From: Hyphomicrobiales bacterium
GTDB taxonomy: Bacteria > Pseudomonadota > Alphaproteobacteria > Rhizobiales > Rhizobiaceae
Direction of reading: 5' to 3'
DNA length: 64,000 nucleotides
Assembly: GCA_900471485.1 (NCBI GenBank)
Contig: UCEU01000016.1
Coordinates: 186,001 to 250,000, forward strand
The notes below the pieces were generated by a model. That model was not told where the DNA came from, did not search any database, and worked only from the letters and a program-made list of their open reading frames with translations. Shown here one piece after another: positions 34,833 through 43,140 of the stretch (positions are counted from its first letter, which is position 1; each line of letters opens with the position of its first letter). The position numbers and the translations under genes were made by a program.

Positions 34833-34858
34833 TTATGCTCACCTCCGCATAAGCACGA
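34829..34858. repeat. perfect 11-bp-arm hairpin at the right element boundary
   Basis: CGTGCTTATGC and GCATAAGCACG are perfect arms around TCACCTCC. The left arm overlaps the last bases of the right inverted repeat. It may be a recombination or structural site, or a terminator without a T-run. Confidence 0.6.
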
Positions 34859-35062
34859 GTTCTTCCCTTGGCCGGCTCATTGAGCCGGCATTTGCCGTTC
34901 CGCGTGCCGCTGGCGACCTGTCGGCGGCAAGGGAAGCTTCGCCGCGGGCGGTGCAACCTTGCACCTTGCTTCCCGCGCCCTTGCCCCCTCTGCTCTTCGC
35001 GGCGGCCGGAAAATATCCCCCCGCTGTGCGGGAAGTTAAATTGAGGAGCGATCGAGAGAATA
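34833..35062. promoter_or_regulatory. upstream region of the TOPRIM gene with nested palindromes
   Basis: GGTGCAACCTTGCACC (34950-34965) lies inside GGGAAGC...GCTTCCC (34931-34974). The inner part has the GTGCA-N4-TGCAC layout of a tra box but with a mismatched centre. A second palindrome, CCGGCTCATTGAGCCGG, lies at about 34870-34890. No gene is seen here. Confidence 0.5.
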
Positions 35063-36028
35063 ATGAAAAGAGAAGAAATCGAGAAAATCCGTGAAGCAGT
35101 AAGCTGCGCCGCCGTCCTTGAACAGGCTGGCTTTGCGGTCGACCTGAAGGAAAGCACGCGCCGGGCGGTAAAGTTTCGGCGCAGCGCCGAAATCGTCATC
35201 GTCACGCACGAAGGCCGCGGCTGGTTCGACCCATTGAGCGATGACAAGGGCGACGTCTTCGGCCTTATCGCCCTGCTCGAGCATCTGACGTTTTCGGACG
35301 CGGTCGACCGGGTCGGCGAGCTCGTCGGCTACAAGGCCGAGCCAATTATATGGAAGAAGCCACCTTCCAAGGTTGAGCCTGCGGATATTCAGAAACGATG
35401 GCAAGGCCGCCGGCTTCCAGCCTCGGGATCCGGGACCTGGCGGTATCTCCGCTGGATGCGCGCGATTCCGACCTCCATCTTGCGCGCGGCCGTCGATCAG
35501 GGGATCGTTCGAGAAGGACCATTTGGTAGCATGTGGGCCGCGCATACTGATAGCGCCGGACTGGTGGTCGGATGGGAGGAACGCGGGCCCGACTGGCGCG
35601 GCTTCTCCACAGGTGGCAGCAAAGTCCTTTTCCGCCTGGGCGCGGCTGACGCTCTTCGTCTCTGCGTGACAGAGGCCGCGATCGACGCGATGAGCTTGGC
35701 CGCGATTGAAGATCTGCGAGACGGCAGTCTTTACCTCAGCACCGGCGGCGGATGGTCTCCCAAAACCGAAGCGGCGCTGCTGGACCTTCTCGTCCGCCCT
35801 GGCGCCCACCTCGTTTGTGCCACCGATGCCAATAGTCAAGGCGATGCATTTTCGCTTCGTCTCGAGACGCTAGCCGCGCAGGTCGAAAGGCCCTCGGTTC
35901 GTCTCCGGCCGCCTGCGGACGACTGGAACGTAGTCATGCAGGAGAGAAAGGAGAAATTGAAGAGTGAAGGAGGTGAGAGGCGTGCCGCATCGCCACCGAC
36001 CGCATCAAGGGAGGCTTCGCCCGGCTGA
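35063..36028 (+). CDS. DUF3991/TOPRIM domain plasmid protein
   Basis: 321 residues. The N-terminal half (REAVSCAAVLEQAGFAVDLK, WFDPLSDDKGDVFGLIALLE) resembles the zinc-finger-less CHC2-like/DUF3991 region of plasmid primase-like proteins. The C-terminal half has TOPRIM-like features: LCVTEAAIDAMSLAAIEDL (Glu, about 203) and HLVCATDANSQGDAF (Asp, about 255). The TOPRIM fold cuts or handles DNA in primases and nucleases. The ~30 C-terminal residues are low complexity. It is the first gene of the plasmid block. Confidence 0.8.
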   Translation: MKREEIEKIREAVSCAAVLEQAGFAVDLKESTRRAVKFRRSAEIVIVTHEGRGWFDPLSDDKGDVFGLIALLEHLTFSDAVDRVGELVGYKAEPIIWKKPPSKVEPADIQKRWQGRRLPASGSGTWRYLRWMRAIPTSILRAAVDQGIVREGPFGSMWAAHTDSAGLVVGWEERGPDWRGFSTGGSKVLFRLGAADALRLCVTEAAIDAMSLAAIEDLRDGSLYLSTGGGWSPKTEAALLDLLVRPGAHLVCATDANSQGDAFSLRLETLAAQVERPSVRLRPPADDWNVVMQERKEKLKSEGGERRAASPPTASREASPG

Positions 36029-36145
36029 AGCCGGCCCTTGACACGGCCGGTCGGGATGCCGGCGGCCCGGAAGGTGTCATGAGGGACTGAAAAGACGGTG
36101 ATGGAGTGGCCACGCCCAAGTCCCCAAACCCTGAAGGAGCCAGAG

Positions 36146-36748
36146 ATGAACACCCCTGCCCCGATCCGAAAGATCTTCGAAGGCGTCGCAACGCGCCCGC
36201 AAATGTTCCGGCTGTTCGATCGCCACAACCAGCGCCCCAACCGATGGCAGACTGATGCTGCTCCTCTCTATAGCGGCGAATGGTTCGAGATTGACGAGGC
36301 ACATTATGACTACATGCTCGATATCCTGCCGCCATTGTGGATGCGCGGACCGATCTTCGCGCTGCGCGAATTCCTGACCGGCTCGGTTACGAGCATTTTC
36401 TTCGCGCTACGGATCGACGGGAAGGTCAGGTATTTTCACGGTTATTCCGACCTCTCCAATCACAATTCGGTCGAGGAGATGCGAGCGGCGATCTTCGCGC
36501 GCGAAGCACAGCCGGTTCGCGCCATGACCCGCGACGAGCGCCTCGAGCATATCTGGAGCAGCACCGCCGATGCTTATCGTGGCTATGCCGGCGATCGCTT
36601 TCCATCGGCGATGCAGGGAAAGCGCACGGTGATGCTGTGGAGCGGCACCGACGGCACGCTCCTGAAGCTGCTCGACGACCTCACCGATGACGAGATCGCC
36701 GCAAAACTCCCCGTTCACATGCGGTATCTCCCAGTAATCGCTGCCTAA
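36146..36748 (+). CDS. DUF1419 protein
   Basis: 200 residues from the ATG at 36146, with AAGGAG eight bases upstream. Conserved text: IRKIFEGVATRPQMFRLFDR, YSGEWFEIDEAHYDYMLDIL, PPLWMRGPIFALREFLTGSV. DUF1419 proteins are restricted to rhizobial plasmids and symbiotic islands and have no known activity. It lies between the TOPRIM gene and the methylase-helicase in the same direction. Confidence 0.82.
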   Translation: MNTPAPIRKIFEGVATRPQMFRLFDRHNQRPNRWQTDAAPLYSGEWFEIDEAHYDYMLDILPPLWMRGPIFALREFLTGSVTSIFFALRIDGKVRYFHGYSDLSNHNSVEEMRAAIFAREAQPVRAMTRDERLEHIWSSTADAYRGYAGDRFPSAMQGKRTVMLWSGTDGTLLKLLDDLTDDEIAAKLPVHMRYLPVIAA

Positions 36749-36838
36749 GCGTCGCCACCCCATCAAATCCTCCAAGCGCTTCCAGCCCGTTATCGCGGCG
36801 GGGGAGCGATGGTGCGCATCCAAAAAGGACCACTCCCG

Positions 36839-39800
36839 ATGAACAACGATCCATTCACGCTCGACATGTTCGGCAGTTCTGCACTGTCTTCTGGTCTCGG
36901 CCTCGGCGTTACCGCCCTTGGCGGCTTCGACGTCGCAGCAGCCAATGACGACGATCCGGATCCCACGCCGCCGCCCCTCGCCCCGGAGTTGCCGGCCGGG
37001 GTGGCCCCGACGGGTCGGCGGGGACAGCGTCAGAATTTCTATCTCGATGGCGACCGTGAGCTCGGCGCTTCGTGGAAGGATCGCGCCCGCGACAATGTCG
37101 CGGCAATCCTGGTCGCCGACAGCATCGCGAAGCAGGAGAGGCCAGCAACGCCTGAGGAGCAGGCCAAACTGATCCGCTTCACGGGCTTCGGCGCCGGAGA
37201 GCTTGCCAATGGCATGTTCCGCCGGCCGGGCGAGGTCGATTTCCGCGACGGATGGGACGCGCTCGGTTCCTCGCTCGAGACCGCAGTCTCTGAGGCCGAC
37301 TACGCCTCGCTGGCCCGCTGCACCCAATATGCCCATTTCACGCCTGAGTTCATCATCCGAGCGATCTGGGCCGGTCTCGCCAAGCTCGGTTGGCGCGGCG
37401 GCCGTGTGCTCGAGCCCGGTATCGGAACCGGACTGTTTCCGGCGCTAATGCCGGAACAATACCGCGACAACGCTTATCTCACGGGTATCGAACTCGATCC
37501 GATCACAGCTCGCATCGTCCGCCTGCTGCAGCCGCGGTCTCGGATCATTGAAGGCGACTTCGCACGCACGGATCTGGCGCCGATTTACGACCTCGCTATT
37601 GGCAACCCGCCTTTCTCCGACCGCACGGTCCGCTCGGACCGCGCCTACCGATCGCTGGGCTTGCGGCTGCACGACTATTTCATCGCCCGCTCGATCGATC
37701 TTTTGAAGCCCGGAGCATTGGCCGCCTTCGTCACGTCGCATGGGACGATGGACAAGGCCGATACGACCGCGCGCGAGCATATCGCCAAATCCGCCGACCT
37801 GATCGCGGCGATCCGTCTGCCCGAAGGCAGCTTCCGCCGTGACGCCGGCACGGATGTCGTTGTCGACGTCCTCTTCTTCCACAAGCGCAAGATGGGAGAG
37901 CCGGAAGGCGACCAGACCTGGCTCGATGTCGATGAGGTTCAGGCCGCGACCGCTGATGAGGGAGCAATCCGCGTCAATCGCTGGTTCGCCCGCCATCCCG
38001 CCTTCGTGCTCGGCACCCATGCCCTCACCTCCGGGCCGTTCGGCGAGACCTATACGTGCCGGCCATGCGTCGGTGTTGATCTCGAAGGTGCCCTCGCCGC
38101 GGCGATCGATCTCCTTCCGACCGGCCTCTACGACGGCGAGCCCACTCCCGTTGATATTGAGCTGGAAGACGAGCTCGCAGAGATCGTCGACCTCAGGCCG
38201 ACGGACAGCCCGGTTCGCGAAGGCAGCTTCTTCATCGACAGAGCCAAGGGGCTGATGCAGTTGCTCGATGGTGCGGCGGTGCCCGTGAGCGTCCGCAAGG
38301 GCCGCACTGGTGACGGGATTCCTGAGAGGCATGTGCGGCTCATCTCGAAGCTGATCCCGATCCGCGATGCTGTTCGCGAGGTGCTGAAGGCGCAGGAGGC
38401 CGATAGGCCGTGGCGTGATCTTCAGGTGCGTCTACGTCTCGCATGGTCGGCCTTCGTGCGCGACTTCGGTCCGATCAACCACACGACCGTTTCGGTCCAG
38501 GAGGATCCGGAGGCCGGCGAGGTGAAGGAGACGCATCGCCAGCCGAACCTCGCGCCCTTCCGCGACGATCCCGATTGCTGGCTTGTCGCGTCGATCGAGG
38601 ATTATGATCTGGAGACCGACACGGCGAAGCCGGGTCCGATTTTCGCCACCCGTGTAATCGCTTCGCCGATGTCGCCTGTCATCACCAATGCGGCTGATGC
38701 GCTGGCGGTGGTACTCAATGAGCGCGGCCATGTCGATCTCGATCATATCGCTGAGCTCCTCCATTGCGATATCTCCACAGTCGTCGATGACCTCGGTGAC
38801 ACGGTGTTCCACGATCCTGCCGATGGTTCCTGGAAGACGGCTGATGCGTATCTCTCTGGATCGGTCCGCAGCAAACTGGCTACTGCGCAGGCAGCGGCAG
38901 AGCTTGATCCGGTCTACGAGCGCAATGTTCGCGCCCTTCAGGACGTTCAGCCGGCCGACCTGCGTCCGTCGGACATTACCGCACGTCTCGGCGCGCCGTG
39001 GATCCCGGCCGCCGACGTCGTCGCCTTCGTCAAGGAAAGGATGGAAGCCGACATTCGCATCCATCACATGCCGGAACTTGGCTCATGGACGGTCGAAGCG
39101 CGACAGCTCGGTTATTCGGCGGCCGGCACGTCCGAGTGGGGCACGAGCAGGCGGCATGCCGGCGAGCTGCTTGCCGATGCGCTCAACAGCCGCGTCCCGC
39201 AAATCTTCGACGTCATAAAAGACTTCGATGGCGAGCGGCGGGTGCTGAACGTCGTCGACACAGAGGCGGCACGCGACAAGCTGCAGAGGATCAAGCAGGC
39301 GTTTCAGGACTGGGTCTGGACCGACCCCGATCGCACAGACCGCTTGGCGCGGGACTATAATGACCGTTTCAACAATATCGCGCCGCGAAAATTCGACGGC
39401 TCCCATCTGAAACTTCCCGGCGCCTCTGGCGCCTTTGTTCTTTATGGCCACCAGAAACGCGGCATCTGGCGCATCATCGCCGATGGTTCGACCTATCTCG
39501 CCCATGCCGTTGGCGCTGGCAAGACGATGACCATGGCAGCCGCGATCATGGAACAGCGTCGGCTCGGGCTGATCGCTAAAGCGATGCTTGTTGTGCCCGG
39601 CCATTGCCTGGCGCAGGCAGCACGCGAGTTTCTGGCGCTCTATCCGAATGCCCGCATTCTCGTCGCCGACGAAACGAACTTCACCAAGGACAAGCGCGCG
39701 AGGTTTTTGTCGCGGGCGGCCACCGCCACCTGGGATGCGATCATCATCACCCATTCCGCGTTTCGGTTCATCGCGGTGCCGTCGGCTTTCGAGCAGGAGA

Positions 39801-41929
39801 TGATCCAGGACGAGTTACAGCTCTACGAGGATCTGCTGACCAAGGTCGATAGCGAGGACCGCGTTTCGCGCAAGCGGCTCGAGCGGCTCAAGGAAGGATT
39901 GCAGGAACGGCTCGAAGGGCTCGCGACCCGCAAGGACGATCTGCTGACGATCTCGGAGATCGGTGTCGACCAGATCGTTGTCGATGAGGCGCAGGAGTTT
40001 CGCAAGCTCTCCTTCGCCACCAATATGTCGACGCTGAAGGGCATCGATCCGAATGGCTCGCAGCGCGCCTGGGATCTCTATGTGAAGTCTCGCTATATCG
40101 AGACGAAGAACCCCGGCCGGGCGCTGGTTCTCGCCTCTGGCACGCCGATCACCAATACGCTCGGCGAGATGTTCTCGATCCAGCGCCTGCTCGGCCATGC
40201 CGCCCTTGCCGAGCGCGGGCTGCACGAGTTCGATGCCTGGGCATCGTGCTTCGGCGACACGACAACGGAGCTGGAGATCCAACCATCTGGCAAGTACAAG
40301 CCGGTCAGCCGCTTTGCATCCTTCGTCAATGTCCCTGAGCTGATCGCGATGTTCCGCTCGTTTGCCGACGTGGTCATGCCGGATGACCTGCGCCAATATG
40401 TCAGGGTGCCCGACATCTCGACCGGCCGGCGGCAGATCCTGACCGCCAAGCCGACAGCGCTGTTCAAGACCTATCAGCAGACCCTCGGCAGCAGGATCAA
40501 GATGATCGAGCAGCGCGAGGGTCCGGCCAAGCCAGGCGACGATATCCTGCTTTCCGTCATCACCGATGGCCGCCACGCGGCAATCGATCTTCGTTTCGTC
40601 ATGCCAGCGGCCGACAACGAAGTGGACAACAAGCTCAACCTCCTGGTCCGCAATGCGCATCGCATCTGGAAGGAAACCGGCGATGCCATTTATCGCCGCC
40701 CCGACGGTAAGGACTTCGATCTGCCGGGCGCCGCGCAGATGATCTTCTCCGATCTCGGCACGATCAACGTCGAGAAGACCCGTGGCTTCTCGGCCTATCG
40801 CTTTATCCGCGACGAGCTGATCCGGCTTGGCGTGCCGGCGTCCGAGATCGCGTTCATGCAGGACTTCAAGAAGACCGAGGCCAAGCAGAGGCTATTCGGC
40901 GATGTCCGCGCCGGCAGGGTCCGTTTCCTGATCGGATCCTCGGAAACCATGGGCACCGGCGTCAATGCGCAGCTGCGGTTAAAGGCGCTCCATCACCTCG
41001 ATGTCCCTTGGCTGCCGTCGCAGATCGAACAGCGCGAGGGCCGCATCGTTCGCCAGGGAAACCAGCATGACGAGGTCGATATCTTCGCTTACGCCACCGA
41101 GGGCTCGCTCGATGCGTCCATGTGGCAGAACAATGAGCGCAAGGCCCGCTTCATCGCAGCTGCCCTTTCTGGCGACACGTCGATCCGCAGACTTGACGAT
41201 GTCGGCGAAGGCGCCGCGAACCAGTTCGCCATGGCCAAGGCTATTGCGTCCGGCGACGAGCGACTGATGCAGAAAGCCGGCCTCGAAGCCGACATCGCGC
41301 GGCTTGAACGGCTCCGCTCCGCGCATGAGGATGACCAGTACGCTGTCCGCCGGCAGATGCGAGACGCCGAACGCGAGATCGAAGTCTCAACCCGGCGCAT
41401 TGGCGAGATCGGCCAAGACCTGAAGCGGCTGCAGCCCACATCAGGCGATGCCTTCAGCATGACGGTGTTCGGCGAGAGCTTTACCGAGCGTAAGGGAGCT
41501 GGTCGCGCCTTGATGAAGGAGATCCTCACGCTTCTGCAGCTGCAACAGGAGGGCGAGGTGCATCTGGCGGTCATCGGCGGGTTCGATCTCGTCTATGAAG
41601 GCGAGCGGTTCGGCAAGGGTGATGGCTATCGCTACGAAACCCTCCTTGAGCGCACGGGCGCCGATTACGAGATCGAGCTTGCAATTACCGTCACTCCACT
41701 GGGCGCCATCTCACGGTTGGAACATGGCCTCGACGGGTTCGAGCAAGAGCAGCGCCGCTATCGTCAGCGTTTGGATGACGCCGATCGACGCTTGGCGTCC
41801 TATCGTTCCCGCATGGGAGGGATGTTCCAATTCGCTGATGAACTCCTTGAGAAGCGCCGCCTTCTCCGTGGGATCGAAGAGGAACTAGCGACCGCCACCG
41901 TCGATGACGCCACGCAGGAGGCCGCTTAG
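36839..41929 (+). CDS. giant N6-adenine methylase / SNF2-type helicase fusion
   Basis: 1696 residues from the ATG at 36839. The methylase part has SAM-binding VLEPGIGTGLFPALM (about 190) and catalytic LAIGNPPFSDR (about 255, N6-adenine type). A helicase follows, with Walker A LAHAVGAGKTMTMAAA (about 890), Walker B IVVDEAQEFRKLS (about 1047), GSSETMGTGVNAQLRL and the motif VI-like IEQREGRIVRQGNQHDEVDI (about 1397). The C-terminal ~280 residues include coiled coil (RRQMRDAEREIEVSTRRIGE). Such proteins occur on conjugative plasmids of Rhizobiales and Actinobacteria. They may modify or remodel incoming DNA and so evade restriction; this role is inference. Confidence 0.88.
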   Translation: MNNDPFTLDMFGSSALSSGLGLGVTALGGFDVAAANDDDPDPTPPPLAPELPAGVAPTGRRGQRQNFYLDGDRELGASWKDRARDNVAAILVADSIAKQERPATPEEQAKLIRFTGFGAGELANGMFRRPGEVDFRDGWDALGSSLETAVSEADYASLARCTQYAHFTPEFIIRAIWAGLAKLGWRGGRVLEPGIGTGLFPALMPEQYRDNAYLTGIELDPITARIVRLLQPRSRIIEGDFARTDLAPIYDLAIGNPPFSDRTVRSDRAYRSLGLRLHDYFIARSIDLLKPGALAAFVTSHGTMDKADTTAREHIAKSADLIAAIRLPEGSFRRDAGTDVVVDVLFFHKRKMGEPEGDQTWLDVDEVQAATADEGAIRVNRWFARHPAFVLGTHALTSGPFGETYTCRPCVGVDLEGALAAAIDLLPTGLYDGEPTPVDIELEDELAEIVDLRPTDSPVREGSFFIDRAKGLMQLLDGAAVPVSVRKGRTGDGIPERHVRLISKLIPIRDAVREVLKAQEADRPWRDLQVRLRLAWSAFVRDFGPINHTTVSVQEDPEAGEVKETHRQPNLAPFRDDPDCWLVASIEDYDLETDTAKPGPIFATRVIASPMSPVITNAADALAVVLNERGHVDLDHIAELLHCDISTVVDDLGDTVFHDPADGSWKTADAYLSGSVRSKLATAQAAAELDPVYERNVRALQDVQPADLRPSDITARLGAPWIPAADVVAFVKERMEADIRIHHMPELGSWTVEARQLGYSAAGTSEWGTSRRHAGELLADALNSRVPQIFDVIKDFDGERRVLNVVDTEAARDKLQRIKQAFQDWVWTDPDRTDRLARDYNDRFNNIAPRKFDGSHLKLPGASGAFVLYGHQKRGIWRIIADGSTYLAHAVGAGKTMTMAAAIMEQRRLGLIAKAMLVVPGHCLAQAAREFLALYPNARILVADETNFTKDKRARFLSRAATATWDAIIITHSAFRFIAVPSAFEQEMIQDELQLYEDLLTKVDSEDRVSRKRLERLKEGLQERLEGLATRKDDLLTISEIGVDQIVVDEAQEFRKLSFATNMSTLKGIDPNGSQRAWDLYVKSRYIETKNPGRALVLASGTPITNTLGEMFSIQRLLGHAALAERGLHEFDAWASCFGDTTTELEIQPSGKYKPVSRFASFVNVPELIAMFRSFADVVMPDDLRQYVRVPDISTGRRQILTAKPTALFKTYQQTLGSRIKMIEQREGPAKPGDDILLSVITDGRHAAIDLRFVMPAADNEVDNKLNLLVRNAHRIWKETGDAIYRRPDGKDFDLPGAAQMIFSDLGTINVEKTRGFSAYRFIRDELIRLGVPASEIAFMQDFKKTEAKQRLFGDVRAGRVRFLIGSSETMGTGVNAQLRLKALHHLDVPWLPSQIEQREGRIVRQGNQHDEVDIFAYATEGSLDASMWQNNERKARFIAAALSGDTSIRRLDDVGEGAANQFAMAKAIASGDERLMQKAGLEADIARLERLRSAHEDDQYAVRRQMRDAEREIEVSTRRIGEIGQDLKRLQPTSGDAFSMTVFGESFTERKGAGRALMKEILTLLQLQQEGEVHLAVIGGFDLVYEGERFGKGDGYRYETLLERTGADYEIELAITVTPLGAISRLEHGLDGFEQEQRRYRQRLDDADRRLASYRSRMGGMFQFADELLEKRRLLRGIEEELATATVDDATQEAA

Positions 41930-41953
41930 ATGCCCGGTCGGAACCGGAAGCAA

Positions 41954-42196
41954 TCAGGCTTCGCCTGGTTCCGGTCGCGCCCGCCCGCGCGCGAGGCGGT
42001 CGCGTTGCTCCGCCTCCTTGACGGCGAGACTGTCGAGGTAGCGCTCGCGCATCTGCTTGATATCGATCTCGCCGCGAACCCATTCGTCGACAAGCGCAAC
42101 GAAGGCCGGGTCTTCATCGATGGCCACGCCATGGGCTTTCGCCCTGTCGATGGCACGCTGCGCGATGGATTTGCGGGTGCTGGGGTCCGTGCTCAT
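41954..42196 (-). CDS. small protein resembling VbhA-type antitoxins
   Basis: 80 residues: KSIAQRAIDRAKAHGVAIDE, DPAFVALVDEWVRGEIDIKQ, MRERYLDSLAVKEAEQR. The pattern of two helices around a DPxF..LVDEWVRGEID stretch resembles VbhA-like antitoxins, which block Fic toxins, but no Fic gene is adjacent. The 3' end converges on the methylase-helicase gene. The opposite-strand open frame is judged a shadow. Confidence 0.6.
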   Translation of the reverse strand: MSTDPSTRKSIAQRAIDRAKAHGVAIDEDPAFVALVDEWVRGEIDIKQMRERYLDSLAVKEAEQRDRLARGRARPEPGEA

Positions 42197-42364
42197 CGTG
42201 CCTCGACTTGGGAGTGATCAGGTGGGCGTCGACATCTATCAGTGGGTTGCAAAAGCCGCGACTTGAAATCTGACCCTATCAACAATATCTGAGCATCACT
42301 TCCCGTTTCGATGATGTCCTGTCGCCGGCAACAACCGCGGCTTTCGATATTGTCCGGGATCAAG

Positions 42365-42400
42365 AAAAGGGCGCTCCCCACGCGGGTCGAGCGCCCTTTT
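42365..42400. terminator. bidirectional intrinsic terminator
   Basis: AAAAGGGCGCTC (42365-42376) and GAGCGCCCTTTT (42389-42400) form a perfect 12-bp stem with A-run before and T-run after, so it can end transcription on both strands. Confidence 0.75.
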
Positions 42401-42465
42401 CGCTTTCCATGCCTTGACCGATGCTCGAACGCGATGAGATCAAAAGAGAAAATATGCGGGAATCG

Positions 42466-42783
42466 ATGCCTTTTTATCTTGTCACCCAGACCTCTCTCAT
42501 CGAAGCTGAAGACGAGCATGCGGCTGCTCGAATTGCGGTTGACTAGATCCGCTTCGGCGACAAAGTCGCTGTCACCGTGAAGTCCGACGAGACGACTGTC
42601 TCGCACCTCATCGTTCCTGCGAAACCGTCTGTTTCTCGCGCAGCCCCGGTTGCCGATCTCGAAGCTGCCGGTCAGATCCACGCCATTTCCCCTCCCCCAC
42701 CGTCGGTCCCTGAGACCGATCGAAAGGCAACGCTGAAGCGGATGATCGCTGACGCGTTCTCGCTTCTGAAGCGGCGTCCGTAG
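42466..42783 (+). pseudogene. small plasmid protein interrupted by TAG
   Basis: From the ATG at 42466 (or 42454) the frame reads MPFYLVTQTSLIEAEDEHAA, ARIAVD, then TAG at 42544-42546. It continues in the same frame with IRFGDKVAVTVKSDETTVSH, LIVPAK and a C-terminal ATLKRMIADAFSLLKRR to TAG 42781-42783. The full product would be about 105 residues, and the interruption looks like a single-codon change. Family unknown; the sense on both sides suggests a recently working gene. Confidence 0.6.
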
Positions 42784-43140
42784 GTCTACCGGACCGGTCA
42801 TGTTCGTGATCGGTGTTGACGACCCCTGGTGTCCCCTCGCGCCATTTGGCCCGGTTGTCGCCCCGATATGCATTAGAGGGTCTTAAAGTAAGGGGAACGG
42901 AAAGGGAATCGGTCGCAGATCGGTCCTCCTGCCGCCGCTTTCGCTCAATCGCCGCCTGCGCGATCCCGGCTGGTCGCCCTTCGCAGGGCAGTTGCCCCGC
43001 TTGACCTGCCCAGCAGGGATGCTCGGCCGCGGTTGCGGCAGTCCGGCCGCCCCGCGGTCCGGGAGGTGTCTTCGAGAAAAATGAAGACAGGAAGGGTCAG
43101 CAAGGCGCTGGCCCCGCAAATCTCCTGAAAGGACAGTCCC
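42784..43140. other. upstream region of the ParB-like gene, no gene seen
   Basis: A GC-rich 357-bp spacer. AAAGGAC lies close before the ATG at 43141. The segment CTTCGCAGGGCAGTTGCCCC near 42975 is partly repeated in the spacer upstream of the 46970 gene (CTTCGCAGGGCAATT), which may reflect a shared regulatory or structural site. Confidence 0.4.

Noticed and set aside
26151..34890. CGGCTCATTGAGCC near both ends as a target-site duplication
   Set aside because: It is inside the element on the left and outside on the right and is itself palindromic, so it does not behave like a duplication.
41930..42217. 95-residue plus-strand open frame after the methylase-helicase
   Set aside because: The opposite frame at 41954-42196 looks like a real small protein; the plus frame lacks a ribosome binding site.
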